Of a stretch of 38,223 bases of DNA, positions 9,450 through 18,639 are shown piece after piece. Each line of letters opens with the position of its first letter. Position 1 is the first letter of the stretch. The position numbers were made by a program, and so were the translations under genes. The notes under the pieces are model-generated. The model did not search any database. It had not been told where the DNA came from and saw nothing but the letters and a program-made list of their open reading frames with translations. This DNA comes from Spirochaetales bacterium (lineage in GTDB: Bacteria; Spirochaetota; Spirochaetia; Sphaerochaetales; Sphaerochaetaceae): the NCBI GenBank assembly GCA_003247345.1, contig QJZS01000117.1, positions 1-38,223 on the forward strand. Direction: 5' to 3'.

Positions 9450-10508
9450 TTAGATGAGAGTTTTCTGTGTATAGGTAGCTGCAATCGAGGGCAGAACAAT
9501 CGTCGGTGGTATCAATATGTCCCTTTCCAAATCAAAATTTGTAGCTAAATGCTTGAACAAATGATTAACTGCAACCCTGCCTATCATTTGAGGATGACGA
9601 TCAAGCAAAGCAAGTAGCTTGTTCTCTGAGAGGAGTTTTAGATTTTCATCAAGCGTATCAACAGTAATTATTTTGTAGCGATCAAGAAGATTCCTTTCTT
9701 TCAGAGTGTTGATTATCGCTGAGGACTGAGAAATTCCAATGAAGATACCATTTACCTCAGGGTATTCATCTATCAAATTTTTAGTGAGCAGGGTGCTGAT
9801 TGCATCGTCATAATGATTTTCATAGGTAACAATCAACTGGCTGTTGCTTTTTTTAATGGACTCTTCAAATCCGAGTATGGTATCCGCTTGGTTTGGGACA
9901 TCTTTTTTCCCGATAAAAACAGCATTAACCCCATTGGGATTGCAAAGATTCATCAAATCACCTGCCAATTGGCCTGAAACCCGTCCATCATACTGGACAC
10001 AAGAAACAGAATCAAAACCGGGCAGGGTGTTGTTTACGGTCATTACCGGGATATTTCTTTCTTTGATGACTTTATTGAAATCGTTGTATTCCCTATAGGG
10101 GATTGCTGGATAGAGAATAACCGCATCAGGTTTGAGATCCAGGGTATTTTCAAATTCCTTAAGCGTCTTTTCCTTGTCCAACCGATATTCTAGGTTGTCG
10201 TCTATATTGTTTATTATAAGATTTACGCGATAGTTTTTAAGAGCCTCAGCCTCCCATTTCATTCCTTGCACTACTTTTTGCATGAACTCTCGGTTACTTG
10301 CTTCAATGATTGCGTGTATGTTCAATTCCTTTCTGGCAAGCGTTTGGGCAACAAGGTTGCTAGTGTAGTTCAACTGTCTGGCAAGCTGCAGGATTTCATC
10401 CCTTTTTTCGTCGCTCACCCCTTTTTTATTATGTAGTACTTTGTACACTGTCGTGGTTGAGACACCGGTAAGCTTGGCAATGTCTGTTATCGTGGCTGTT
10501 TTATTCAT
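9450..10508 (-). CDS. LacI family transcriptional regulator
   Basis: N-terminal HTH TITDIAKLTGVSTTTVYKVLHNKKGVSDEKRDEILQLA and periplasmic-binding-protein-like C-terminal domain; divergent from the catabolic operon. Confidence 0.92.
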   Translation of the reverse strand: MNKTATITDIAKLTGVSTTTVYKVLHNKKGVSDEKRDEILQLARQLNYTSNLVAQTLARKELNIHAIIEASNREFMQKVVQGMKWEAEALKNYRVNLIINNIDDNLEYRLDKEKTLKEFENTLDLKPDAVILYPAIPYREYNDFNKVIKERNIPVMTVNNTLPGFDSVSCVQYDGRVSGQLAGDLMNLCNPNGVNAVFIGKKDVPNQADTILGFEESIKKSNSQLIVTYENHYDDAISTLLTKNLIDEYPEVNGIFIGISQSSAIINTLKERNLLDRYKIITVDTLDENLKLLSENKLLALLDRHPQMIGRVAVNHLFKHLATNFDLERDILIPPTIVLPSIAATYTQKTLI

Positions 10509-10591
10509 TTCTGTCACCCTATTCTATGATACTGCAAATCATACCTGAATTGGGTAAAAAAGTAAACATAAAAAATTAAAAGATATTAATT

Positions 10592-10608
10592 AGGTAAAAA
10601 ATTAACCT
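10592..10608. promoter_or_regulatory. Candidate LacI-family operator (distal)
   Basis: AGGTAAAAAATTAACCT; shares AGGTAAA...A-ACCT architecture with the site at 10699. Confidence 0.45.
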
Positions 10609-10661
10609 TATATAGGTGAAAAAGTATCTAAATACTGCTAAAAAATAGTTAAATTTATTTC

Positions 10662-10690
10662 TTGACGGATAAATAATGCTGACCTATAAT
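10662..10690 (+). promoter_or_regulatory. Sigma-70 type promoter
   Basis: TTGACG-N17-TATAAT. Confidence 0.85.
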
Positions 10691-10698
10691 CGAAATCA

Positions 10699-10715
10699 AG
10701 GTAAACGTTAAACCT
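10699..10715. promoter_or_regulatory. Candidate LacI-family operator (proximal, at the predicted TSS)
   Basis: AGGTAAACGTTAAACCT with the central AACGTT typical of LacI-family operators. Confidence 0.6.
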
Positions 10716-10743
10716 AATAAACCATTTATGAAGGATTTGTATT

Positions 10744-11856
10744 ATGCCAGTAGTTAAAGTAAATTGGATTCCTACAGAGAATCCTGAGTTCAAGTTTGAG
10801 GACAATGTAATCGGAAGGCTGAAGAAAGAAGTCTGGGATGCAGACATGGCTCAGCTTGATGCATGGTTGACTGAGGATTTTGAAATTCCCCAGCCTTCAG
10901 AGCTCGGAAAGGCAAACTGCTACTATCAGACGACCCCACATGGGAAGGCCAACGAAAAGAGAAAGAAAAATGACATCGTTTTCGTTCCAGTCGGATGTAC
11001 AGAATGTCATGGTGATGCACTTCCTCCTGGGCAGGATGTATTCCAGGTATCTCAATTTCTCGAAGGCGTGCGCAGGTACACTGCAAAAAAAGGAAATGAG
11101 GTGACTCTTGCATGGCCTATTTTGTACGGTGGCCATCCTCATCACCATCTGGGTATGCCTGGCACCATTGTAATTCCTCAAAATATACTTGTAGAACAGA
11201 TTATCGCAATTATGCTCGGCCTTTGGAACGATGGGTACCGCAAGATTATTTTGGTGAACAACCATGGGCATATGTATACGCTGGTAACCGCCATCCAAGA
11301 GTTCTGTAAGCGATTCCAACTCCCTGGTATTTTCCAGGTATTTGACTGGATCACTGCAGCCCGTGAATTCTATACACCTTTTACAGGAAAACCCGATGAA
11401 ATGGTGGAAACCTTCACCCATGCAGCGGAATCTGAGACTTCACTGGGGCTTTTGATGTTCCCTGAGATGCTGGACAAATCAAAGTTCATAGACCGACAGG
11501 GCAAACCGTTGATCAGACCCGAATGGTTTGACAATTCCATAACCGACTATGGACGACCTCACCAGTGGTGTGAAGGTGAGGGCCATAATGAGATAGAGAT
11601 GTCCGCTACTCCAGAAGGTGTATTAGGTTGGCAATCCCTTGCCCATGCTGACAAGGCAAAAAGGCCTGTAGTCGCTATGTGTAAGCTCTTGGTCCAACTG
11701 ATCGACGATATTCTTGAGGTTTACCCAGCAGGTACCGTTCCCTCAGCCGAGCAGGTTACCCTCAGAACTTCAGAAGAGATGGCTCCCTACCTGAAAGAAC
11801 CGATGAGCGAAGGCTGGAAGACTGTGTACGGGATTCCCAGAGTCGGGTTGTTCTAA
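10744..11856 (+). CDS. Creatininase family amidohydrolase/hydrolase (substrate unassigned)
   Basis: Creatininase metal-site motifs VPVGCTECHGDALPPGQDV, YGGHPHHHLGMPGTI, VNNHGHM. Confidence 0.85.
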   Translation: MPVVKVNWIPTENPEFKFEDNVIGRLKKEVWDADMAQLDAWLTEDFEIPQPSELGKANCYYQTTPHGKANEKRKKNDIVFVPVGCTECHGDALPPGQDVFQVSQFLEGVRRYTAKKGNEVTLAWPILYGGHPHHHLGMPGTIVIPQNILVEQIIAIMLGLWNDGYRKIILVNNHGHMYTLVTAIQEFCKRFQLPGIFQVFDWITAAREFYTPFTGKPDEMVETFTHAAESETSLGLLMFPEMLDKSKFIDRQGKPLIRPEWFDNSITDYGRPHQWCEGEGHNEIEMSATPEGVLGWQSLAHADKAKRPVVAMCKLLVQLIDDILEVYPAGTVPSAEQVTLRTSEEMAPYLKEPMSEGWKTVYGIPRVGLF

Positions 11857-11871
11857 AAGCAGGAGAAAGTC

Positions 11872-12957
11872 ATGGCCAGTAAAATCAAGGATATACGGTT
11901 CTATCGAGCAGTATCAAAGATCAGTAAACCGATAGCTGATGCAACGCATCAGATTGACGAAATTGGATTCAATATCGTTGAGATCACCACCGAGAAAGGA
12001 GTCGTTGGACAAGGGTATTTACTTGCTTTCAATTACTCGAAAAATGCTATTGAAGGTGCCCTCAAGGATGTGTGTGAGTTTGTGAAGGGTCATGAATACC
12101 AAGTATATGAGATGCAGCGTGTCAGACGTGATTGGGACGCACAATCAGAATATTTTGGGAATTCAGGAATCAACAATTCAGCCATTGCTGCATTGAATAT
12201 TGCAATGTGGGATGCCTGGGGCCGGGAGAATGATCTTCCGGTCTGGAAGATGCTCGGCGCTTGTCATAAGAAGGTGCCGGTATATGGCAGCGGAGGTTGG
12301 CTTTCCTATACGAATCAGGAACTGCTTGATGAAGTCCTTGATTATAAAGCTCGTGGATTCAAGGCGGTGAAAATAAAAGTGGGATCGCCTGACATGGAGC
12401 GCGACTTGGAACGGCTCAGGCTCTGTAGAGAAGCTTTGGGGTCTAGCGTAAGCATCATGATGGATGCCAACCAAGGTATGGATGTTCCGTCAGCTCTTAC
12501 GCTTGCAACGAAGGCCAAGGAACTCAACATTCATTGGTTTGAGGAGCCAGTTGTGCATACGGACTTTGCCGGATACAAGATGCTGAGAGACAACTGCGGA
12601 ATATCATTGGCAATGGGTGAGAGAGAATATGACTGTGAAGCCTTGAAACACCTGATAGGCCTTAATGCACTCGATTTGTGGCAGCCTGACATCGTCAGGT
12701 TGGGGGGCGTTGAAAGTTGGTTGGCATCTGCCTCGGTGGCAAATGCATATCACCTTCCGGCATTGCCTCACTACTACAAGGATTATGATGTACCGTTGCT
12801 CTGTACGATTCAAAATGCCTATGGCTCGGAATCATTCGATTGGATCGACGGAATTATCGACAATGTCATGAGAGTTGAGAATGGATATGCGTATCCCCGC
12901 ACCGGTCCGGGTTGGGGTTTCACATTCAATGCAGATAGTTTGACAGAGGTGAAGTGA
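11872..12957 (+). CDS. Mandelate racemase/muconate lactonizing enzyme (enolase superfamily) protein, probable acid-sugar dehydratase
   Basis: FKAVKIKVG (KxK), MMDANQG, HWFEEPV, MGERE, QPDIVRLGG, LPHYYKDYD match MR-type catalytic and metal-ligand positions. Confidence 0.88.
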   Translation: MASKIKDIRFYRAVSKISKPIADATHQIDEIGFNIVEITTEKGVVGQGYLLAFNYSKNAIEGALKDVCEFVKGHEYQVYEMQRVRRDWDAQSEYFGNSGINNSAIAALNIAMWDAWGRENDLPVWKMLGACHKKVPVYGSGGWLSYTNQELLDEVLDYKARGFKAVKIKVGSPDMERDLERLRLCREALGSSVSIMMDANQGMDVPSALTLATKAKELNIHWFEEPVVHTDFAGYKMLRDNCGISLAMGEREYDCEALKHLIGLNALDLWQPDIVRLGGVESWLASASVANAYHLPALPHYYKDYDVPLLCTIQNAYGSESFDWIDGIIDNVMRVENGYAYPRTGPGWGFTFNADSLTEVK

Positions 12958-13721
12958 TGAGTAGCAGTGAATTCGTCGACGGTCTGTTCGGTCTGGAAGG
13001 ACATGTAGGAATTGTAACCGGAGCCTCAAGAGGGCTTGGTAAATCCATTGCTTCCAGACTCGTCAATGCCGGAGCTAAGGTGTACAACCTGGATGTGATC
13101 CTCCCTGATGAAAAAGTGGAAAACGTCGTTGATATTCAGGTGGATCTGACTGACAGGCTAAAGACAAAAGAAGTTATTGACCAGATTAGCAGTACAGAAG
13201 GGCAGTTGGACTTTTTGGTGAACAATGCTGGTATTACCTATAAAAGTAGAGCTGAGGATTTCCCGATTGATAGATACCGGAAGATTCAGGACATCAATCT
13301 GGAAACAGTCTTCGAATTGAGCCGAATGTGTTTTCCGTACCTGAAGAAATCGGAGTATATCGGAAGGATAATAAGCATTTCTTCTATGGCAGCCCATATG
13401 GGGTTCACCCAGGTTGTGCCGTATTGCATTACCAAGGCAGGAGTCACTGGTTTGACACGTGGGCTTGCTGAAGAATGGAAACACGACAATATTCGTGTCA
13501 ACAGTGTGGCTCCTGGTTGGGTTCTGACAAAATTGAACGCTGAGTTGTTTGATAAGGATCCATCGAGAAAAGAAGCCGCGGCAAGCAAGATTACCTTAGG
13601 TGAATTTGGTACCCCTGATGACATCGGCAATATGGTTTTGTTCCTCCTGGGAAATGCATCGTCTTATCTGACCGGACAGGATTTTGCAGTTGATGGTGGA
13701 GCATTGACCCACGGGTTCTAA
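12954..13721 (+). CDS. SDR family oxidoreductase
   Basis: Rossmann TGASRGLGKSIA, NNAG, YCITKAGVTGLTRGLA, C-terminal VDGGALTHGF; ATGA overlap with the upstream gene. Confidence 0.92.
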   Translation: MMSSSEFVDGLFGLEGHVGIVTGASRGLGKSIASRLVNAGAKVYNLDVILPDEKVENVVDIQVDLTDRLKTKEVIDQISSTEGQLDFLVNNAGITYKSRAEDFPIDRYRKIQDINLETVFELSRMCFPYLKKSEYIGRIISISSMAAHMGFTQVVPYCITKAGVTGLTRGLAEEWKHDNIRVNSVAPGWVLTKLNAELFDKDPSRKEAAASKITLGEFGTPDDIGNMVLFLLGNASSYLTGQDFAVDGGALTHGF

Positions 13722-13730
13722 AAAGATCTT

Positions 13731-13791
13731 CCGCTGCGCCTCTTTGACTGAAGGAGGCTCCTTATGGGAATCAGAAAAGAGAGGGCAGCGG
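13731..13791 (+). repeat. Intergenic RNA structure with two alternative folds
   Basis: Outer CCGCTGC/GCAGCGG stem extended by CCTCTTT/AAAGAGAGG; inner alternative GCCTCTTT-GACTG-AAGGAGGC hairpin. Confidence 0.5.
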
Positions 13792-13888
13792 ATTGTATTG
13801 ATGAAAAATATGACATGGATTGTAAGATTCATGAAAATAAAAAAAGGAGTAGTGTATCATACATCTGTTACGATACACGGGAGAAAAA

Positions 13889-14854
13889 ATGAAAAAGAGA
13901 AATCTAGTAATCGTTTTGATGGCAGCATTGTTGTTGACTACCTCGACATTCGTGTTCGCACAAGGTGAGCAGGAAGCAAAAGATGATGGGACTGTGAGAG
14001 CTGTGGCGATTGTTAAAAAACTATCAAGTAGCTTCTGGACTGACATGAAATATGGTATCGAGGAACAGGCAAAGGAATATGGCTGGGATGTTGAAGTACT
14101 CTGCCCCGTGAATGAAACAAACGAGGAGCAGATCCAATTGTTGGAAATGGCTTTGCTTGATCCTCCAGATGTATTTTTGATTACACCGGTTGATTCAAAG
14201 GGTATCGCTCCTGTCATTGAAAAAATCAATGAATATAACATTCCTATCATCAATTTCAATACTAAGATCTCTGCTGATGATGTAAAGGTCGAGACGTTCG
14301 TAGGAGTAGAATACAAGCAGTTAGCAATTACAGCCGCTGAGGCAATTGCCAAGAAGGTAGACTATAAAGCCAATATCCTCATGATTGAGGGAACAACTGG
14401 ATCCCAGACGGCAATTGACATGAAGGAAGGTGCAAATTCATTCTTTGATAAGTATCCTGATTTGGTGGTCATCGACAGCATGCCTGCAAACTATCGAAGA
14501 GCTGATGCCCTCAATGTAACACAGAACCTGTTGCAGAAACATGCAGATGTAGACGTGATTTTTGCCTGTAACGGAGAGATGGCTCTTGGTGCAGCTGAAG
14601 CAGTACGCCAGTCAGGGCGCAAAGGCATCATGATTGCAACCCTTAATATGTCCGATGAGATTGCCCAGGCAATTCAGGATGGTACCATCACCCTTACTGT
14701 CGATGATGATTCGACCAACGTTGGTAAACAAGCAGTTGTTGCAGCAAAGAAGAGCCTTGAAGGCATCAAGCTGCCAGCCGAGTCGATGCAAGATGGTATC
14801 GTAGTGGATTATGATGCTTTGGATCCGTATAGAATTAAATATGGTATAAAGTAG
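13889..14854 (+). CDS. Sugar ABC transporter substrate-binding protein (ribose/galactose type)
   Basis: Signal peptide; VAIVKKLSSSFWTDMKYGIEEQAKEYG and periplasmic-binding-protein type 1 fold features. Confidence 0.9.
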   Translation: MKKRNLVIVLMAALLLTTSTFVFAQGEQEAKDDGTVRAVAIVKKLSSSFWTDMKYGIEEQAKEYGWDVEVLCPVNETNEEQIQLLEMALLDPPDVFLITPVDSKGIAPVIEKINEYNIPIINFNTKISADDVKVETFVGVEYKQLAITAAEAIAKKVDYKANILMIEGTTGSQTAIDMKEGANSFFDKYPDLVVIDSMPANYRRADALNVTQNLLQKHADVDVIFACNGEMALGAAEAVRQSGRKGIMIATLNMSDEIAQAIQDGTITLTVDDDSTNVGKQAVVAAKKSLEGIKLPAESMQDGIVVDYDALDPYRIKYGIK

Positions 14855-14877
14855 AATTAAATAGAACACCGTGCAGT

Positions 14878-14908
14878 AACCGGCTGAAGTCAGTACATTC
14901 AGCCGGTT
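14878..14908 (+). repeat. Intergenic hairpin between substrate-binding protein and ATPase genes
   Basis: Perfect 11-bp stem AACCGGCTGAA/TTCAGCCGGTT, 9-nt loop. Confidence 0.8.
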
Positions 14909-14928
14909 GTTTAAAAAGGGGCATTACT

Positions 14929-16428
14929 GTGGTTGAACAACAAAAATCTGTTCTCATGGAAATAAAACAACTGACCAAGATTTTCCCAGGCGTACGGGCA
15001 GTTGACGATGTGAGCCTTACCATCAGAAAAGGTGAAGTACACATCATTATTGGTGAAAACGGTGCGGGCAAATCGACACTTGTGAAGATGATGGCTGGTA
15101 TCTATTCCCTGAACGGTGGAGAGATGTTTATTGAAGGGGAAAAGTACGAACCTATGAATGTATTGCAAGCTCAGAAAGCTGGTATCAATATGATTCATCA
15201 GGAACTGAATGTAATGCCCCATCGGACTGTTGCCCAGAACATCTATGTAGGTCGTGAACCCGTGAAAGGGGTTTTGCACATGGTCGATACCAAAAAAATG
15301 AACCAGATGTGCAGTGATTTGCTCAACAGTTTGGAAATAGATATTGATCCCTGCATGCTCATCAAGGACTTGAGTATTGCACAGCAACAGATGGTTGAGG
15401 TTGCCAAGGCAATTTCCAACAACAACAAGCTGCTGATCATGGATGAGCCTACCTCAAGTCTCACCCACAAAGAAATTGATAGTCTATTCAAAATGACCAG
15501 AAAGCTTCGTGATGATGGCGTTGCAATCATATACATCTCGCACCGAATGCAGGAATTGATGGAAATCGGTGATGTCGTGACGATTATGCGAGATGGCTGC
15601 CATGTAGGAACGAGAAGAATTGATGAAGTGGATATGGCAGAAATCATATATCTCATGGTCGGGCGAAAAATTGAGAAGGTTTACAATCGAACGTACAACG
15701 AACCTGGGAATGTAGTCATTGAGACTCAGCAACTGACTGGGAAGCGATTCAGAAATGTGAACATGAATGTGCGTAAAGGTGAGATTGTCGGGTTGGCAGG
15801 GCTTGTCGGGGCAGGTCGTACTGAAATTGCAAAAGCAATATTTGGGTATGATGCGGTTGATTCGGGTAGCCTGGTGTTCAATGGCGAGGAAATCTCTTTG
15901 AAATCATATTCAACCTTTGATGCCGTACAAAAGAAAATCTCCTTTATTCCTGAAGATCGGAAGCAAGAAGGTCTCTGCATCAAGATGAGCATCAATGACA
16001 ACATTGTTATGTCCGCTCTTCCCCAGCTGTTTCATAACAGCATAGTCAATGATCGCCTGCTAAGCAAAGTCTCCAAGAAAGGTATCAAAGACTTGGGGAT
16101 TGTAACTACTTCCGGTAACAAGAAGGTCAATAATCTTTCAGGAGGCAATCAACAGAAAGTTGTCATTGCAAAATGGATGGTGACGGATAGTGATCTCTTC
16201 ATTTTCGACGAACCGACAAGAGGAATTGATGTCGGAGCCAAAGCGGAAATCTATACGTTGATGAATAATATAGCAAAACAGGGTGCAGGAATCCTTATGA
16301 TCAGTTCTGATCTTCCTGAATTGATTGGGCTTGCGGACAGGATTTATGTCGTAAAAGACGGTGAGCTTACTGGTGAGGTGGCTCAAAAGGATTTCTCGCA
16401 AGAGTATATTCTGGGACTGGCACTGTGA
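14929..16428 (+). CDS. Sugar ABC transporter ATP-binding protein (duplicated ATPase domains)
   Basis: GENGAGKST, LSIAQQQMVEVAKA, LIMDEPTSSL, LSGGNQQKVVIAKW, FDEPTRGIDVGAK; GTG start. Confidence 0.93.
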   Translation: MVEQQKSVLMEIKQLTKIFPGVRAVDDVSLTIRKGEVHIIIGENGAGKSTLVKMMAGIYSLNGGEMFIEGEKYEPMNVLQAQKAGINMIHQELNVMPHRTVAQNIYVGREPVKGVLHMVDTKKMNQMCSDLLNSLEIDIDPCMLIKDLSIAQQQMVEVAKAISNNNKLLIMDEPTSSLTHKEIDSLFKMTRKLRDDGVAIIYISHRMQELMEIGDVVTIMRDGCHVGTRRIDEVDMAEIIYLMVGRKIEKVYNRTYNEPGNVVIETQQLTGKRFRNVNMNVRKGEIVGLAGLVGAGRTEIAKAIFGYDAVDSGSLVFNGEEISLKSYSTFDAVQKKISFIPEDRKQEGLCIKMSINDNIVMSALPQLFHNSIVNDRLLSKVSKKGIKDLGIVTTSGNKKVNNLSGGNQQKVVIAKWMVTDSDLFIFDEPTRGIDVGAKAEIYTLMNNIAKQGAGILMISSDLPELIGLADRIYVVKDGELTGEVAQKDFSQEYILGLAL

Positions 16429-16440
16429 GGAGCATGATAC

Positions 16441-17424
16441 ATGAATAAATTGATCGTAGTGTTGAAAAAAGTTCCTGGATTGATTTGGGGGTCGTTTTTA
16501 GCCTTGGTGGTTTTTGCCATCCTTGCCCCAAAATTCTTGAACCCATTGAATCTCATAAACATATTGAACAATTCATCCGTTCTTTTAATTATTGCCAGTG
16601 GTATGACGATTGCAATCCTTTCCGGGCAATTGGATATTTCAGTTGGAGGTATTGCAACCCTTGCTGCAATGACTGCTGGGTTATACCTTCACAATGTCGG
16701 AGACACTTCTGCAATCAACATCATATTGGCCTTTGTAATCGGTATTCTGGTCGGTATGGCTGTCGGGTCCCTGAATGGGCTGCTCATCGGAGTCTATCAA
16801 TATAACTATTGGTTGGTAACTTTCTCCACTATGAGTATTTCATATGGTCTTTCCCAGGTACTCACGAATGGAAATATCATATCCGGGTATTCGAAAATGT
16901 TTCGAAATATTGCCAATCATAGATTTTTGGGAATGCCCCAACTTGTTTGGATTGCCTTGGCTGTCGTAATTGTCATCATTTTCATCACCTATAGGACGAA
17001 ATTCGGTATGCACATTTATGCAATCGGAGATTCGGAGCAGTGTGCTGCACAGTCAGGCATCAACGTAAAAAGAATACGATTCTCGATTTTCGTAATCGCA
17101 GGAGGTCTTGCCGGCCTTGGTGGTGTGCTGCTTGTTTCAAGAACCAATTCGGCCTCTCCCATAATCGGCTTTGGCTATGAGTTTGATGCAATCGCCGCAG
17201 TAATCATCGGTGGTACACCCTTTAGCGGGGGTAGCGGAGGAGTAATCGGTACTATAGTGGGAACTGTTATGCTGTATGCAATCAAAGCCGGTCTGCAGCT
17301 AGTAGGGTTCAGCGTTTATGTCCAGCAGGTTTTCATTGGAATATTTATTCTCTCGATTATCGTCGTTGACGTTATTAATCAGAATAGGAAAAAAGAAAAA
17401 GGATCAAGGAGGGTATACAAATGA
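16441..17424 (+). CDS. Sugar ABC transporter permease
   Basis: RbsC-type: GMTIAILSGQLDISVGGIATLAAM, GMHIYAIGDSEQCAAQSGI, AAVIIGGTPFSGGSG. Confidence 0.9.
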   Translation: MNKLIVVLKKVPGLIWGSFLALVVFAILAPKFLNPLNLINILNNSSVLLIIASGMTIAILSGQLDISVGGIATLAAMTAGLYLHNVGDTSAINIILAFVIGILVGMAVGSLNGLLIGVYQYNYWLVTFSTMSISYGLSQVLTNGNIISGYSKMFRNIANHRFLGMPQLVWIALAVVIVIIFITYRTKFGMHIYAIGDSEQCAAQSGINVKRIRFSIFVIAGGLAGLGGVLLVSRTNSASPIIGFGYEFDAIAAVIIGGTPFSGGSGGVIGTIVGTVMLYAIKAGLQLVGFSVYVQQVFIGIFILSIIVVDVINQNRKKEKGSRRVYK

Positions 17425-18380
17425 AAAATTCAATATTGAAATTCTTGCTGTTCAAATTCTCCAGACCCTTAATTTTGATTGTACTCATCATTGTATTTAC
17501 GGTATTCACTGATACCTTCTGGGCTCCAGACAATTGGACGAATATTTCCAATATCATTTTGCAACAGGCTCCATTCAGTGTGCTGTTGGCAACAGCAATG
17601 ACCATGACCATCATCCTGAATGGGTTTGACCTCTCCATCGGTGCTTCGGTTGCATTCATCTCTTGTGTGTGTGGATATATTCTTCGTGCAACCGGCAATC
17701 CGGTCTATGCAATCATTGCAGGCGTTGGGCTTGGTGCTGTGGTTGGAACGATGAACGGCATACTCGTAACGAAAGCCAAAATCCCTTCCTTTGTATCTAC
17801 TTACGCAATGAAATGGGTGTTGAACGGATTTGCATTGGTGCTCCTTGGTGGTAAGCAAATCTACAACTTTGGGCCCAAGTTCAGACCGTTATTCATCTCA
17901 AACAAATTTACGTTCTTCTATATTATGGTCGCGGTTCTTGTAATCGTGAGTCTCATCATGAAATACACTGTTTTCGGAAGACAGGTATATGCCACCGGTA
18001 ATAATCCTGAGGCTGCCAGAATTTCGGGGATCAAGACTGATTTGGTGACACTGAAGATTTATCTGATGGGCGGTATGATCGTAGGTTTGGTCGCTGTCAT
18101 GTACATTGCAAATCTTGGGACTGCGGAACCAAATATTGGTACCGACTTCCCGATTAACGCCATTGCAGCAGCTCTGATAGGGGGGACGGCAATCGGAGGT
18201 GGCAGTGGTTCTGTTGGAAAGGCTATTTTCGGTGCAATGATCATTCTTACGTTGCAAAACGGTATGGTGCAAATCGGAGTGCCCAGTGTCTGGCAACAGG
18301 TAATTGTAGGTCTTGTCATCCTGCTTTCCATCTTCATGGAGAGAGGACTGAACAAACTTGCAGTAAGGTATGAGGAATAG
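17421..18380 (+). CDS. Sugar ABC transporter permease
   Basis: RbsC-type: TMTIILNGFDLSIGASVA, RQVYATGNNPEAARISGI, AAALIGGTAIGGGSG; ATGA overlap. Confidence 0.9.
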   Translation: MKNSILKFLLFKFSRPLILIVLIIVFTVFTDTFWAPDNWTNISNIILQQAPFSVLLATAMTMTIILNGFDLSIGASVAFISCVCGYILRATGNPVYAIIAGVGLGAVVGTMNGILVTKAKIPSFVSTYAMKWVLNGFALVLLGGKQIYNFGPKFRPLFISNKFTFFYIMVAVLVIVSLIMKYTVFGRQVYATGNNPEAARISGIKTDLVTLKIYLMGGMIVGLVAVMYIANLGTAEPNIGTDFPINAIAAALIGGTAIGGGSGSVGKAIFGAMIILTLQNGMVQIGVPSVWQQVIVGLVILLSIFMERGLNKLAVRYEE

Positions 18381-18418
18381 CTGCACAAGTATTTTGAAAT
18401 TTCAGACACAATAAAACG

Positions 18419-18459
18419 GGCTGGTTCTTGCCAATAATGAGTGAGAACTGGCTTTTTTT
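18419..18459 (+). terminator. Rho-independent terminator of the sugar operon
   Basis: GCTGGTTCT...AGAACTGGC stem followed by TTTTTTT. Confidence 0.8.
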
Positions 18460-18573
18460 ATTTTAAAAATCTGCATTGCGATGAAATAATCACGGGTTGA
18501 CACCTTTTCTTATTATTGTTAAAAACTAGCAAAGTAATAGGAATTAATATATTTAGGGCAATATACTCTTGTC

Positions 18574-18628
18574 CAATATCCTTGCTTTGACTATTATGGA
18601 AATAATTCGTGTACTTACATGGATATTG
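18574..18628 (+). promoter_or_regulatory. Leader hairpin next to the metN RBS
   Basis: CAATATCC (18574-18581) / GGATATTG (18621-18628); the 3' arm abuts the GAGGGGA Shine-Dalgarno. Confidence 0.35.
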
Positions 18629-18639
18629 AGGGGAGATGA

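Noticed and set aside
13744-13968. 74-aa plus-strand ORF between the SDR and binding-protein genes
   Set aside because: Overlaps the structured intergenic region and the binding-protein start out of frame; no RBS-supported start and no domain.
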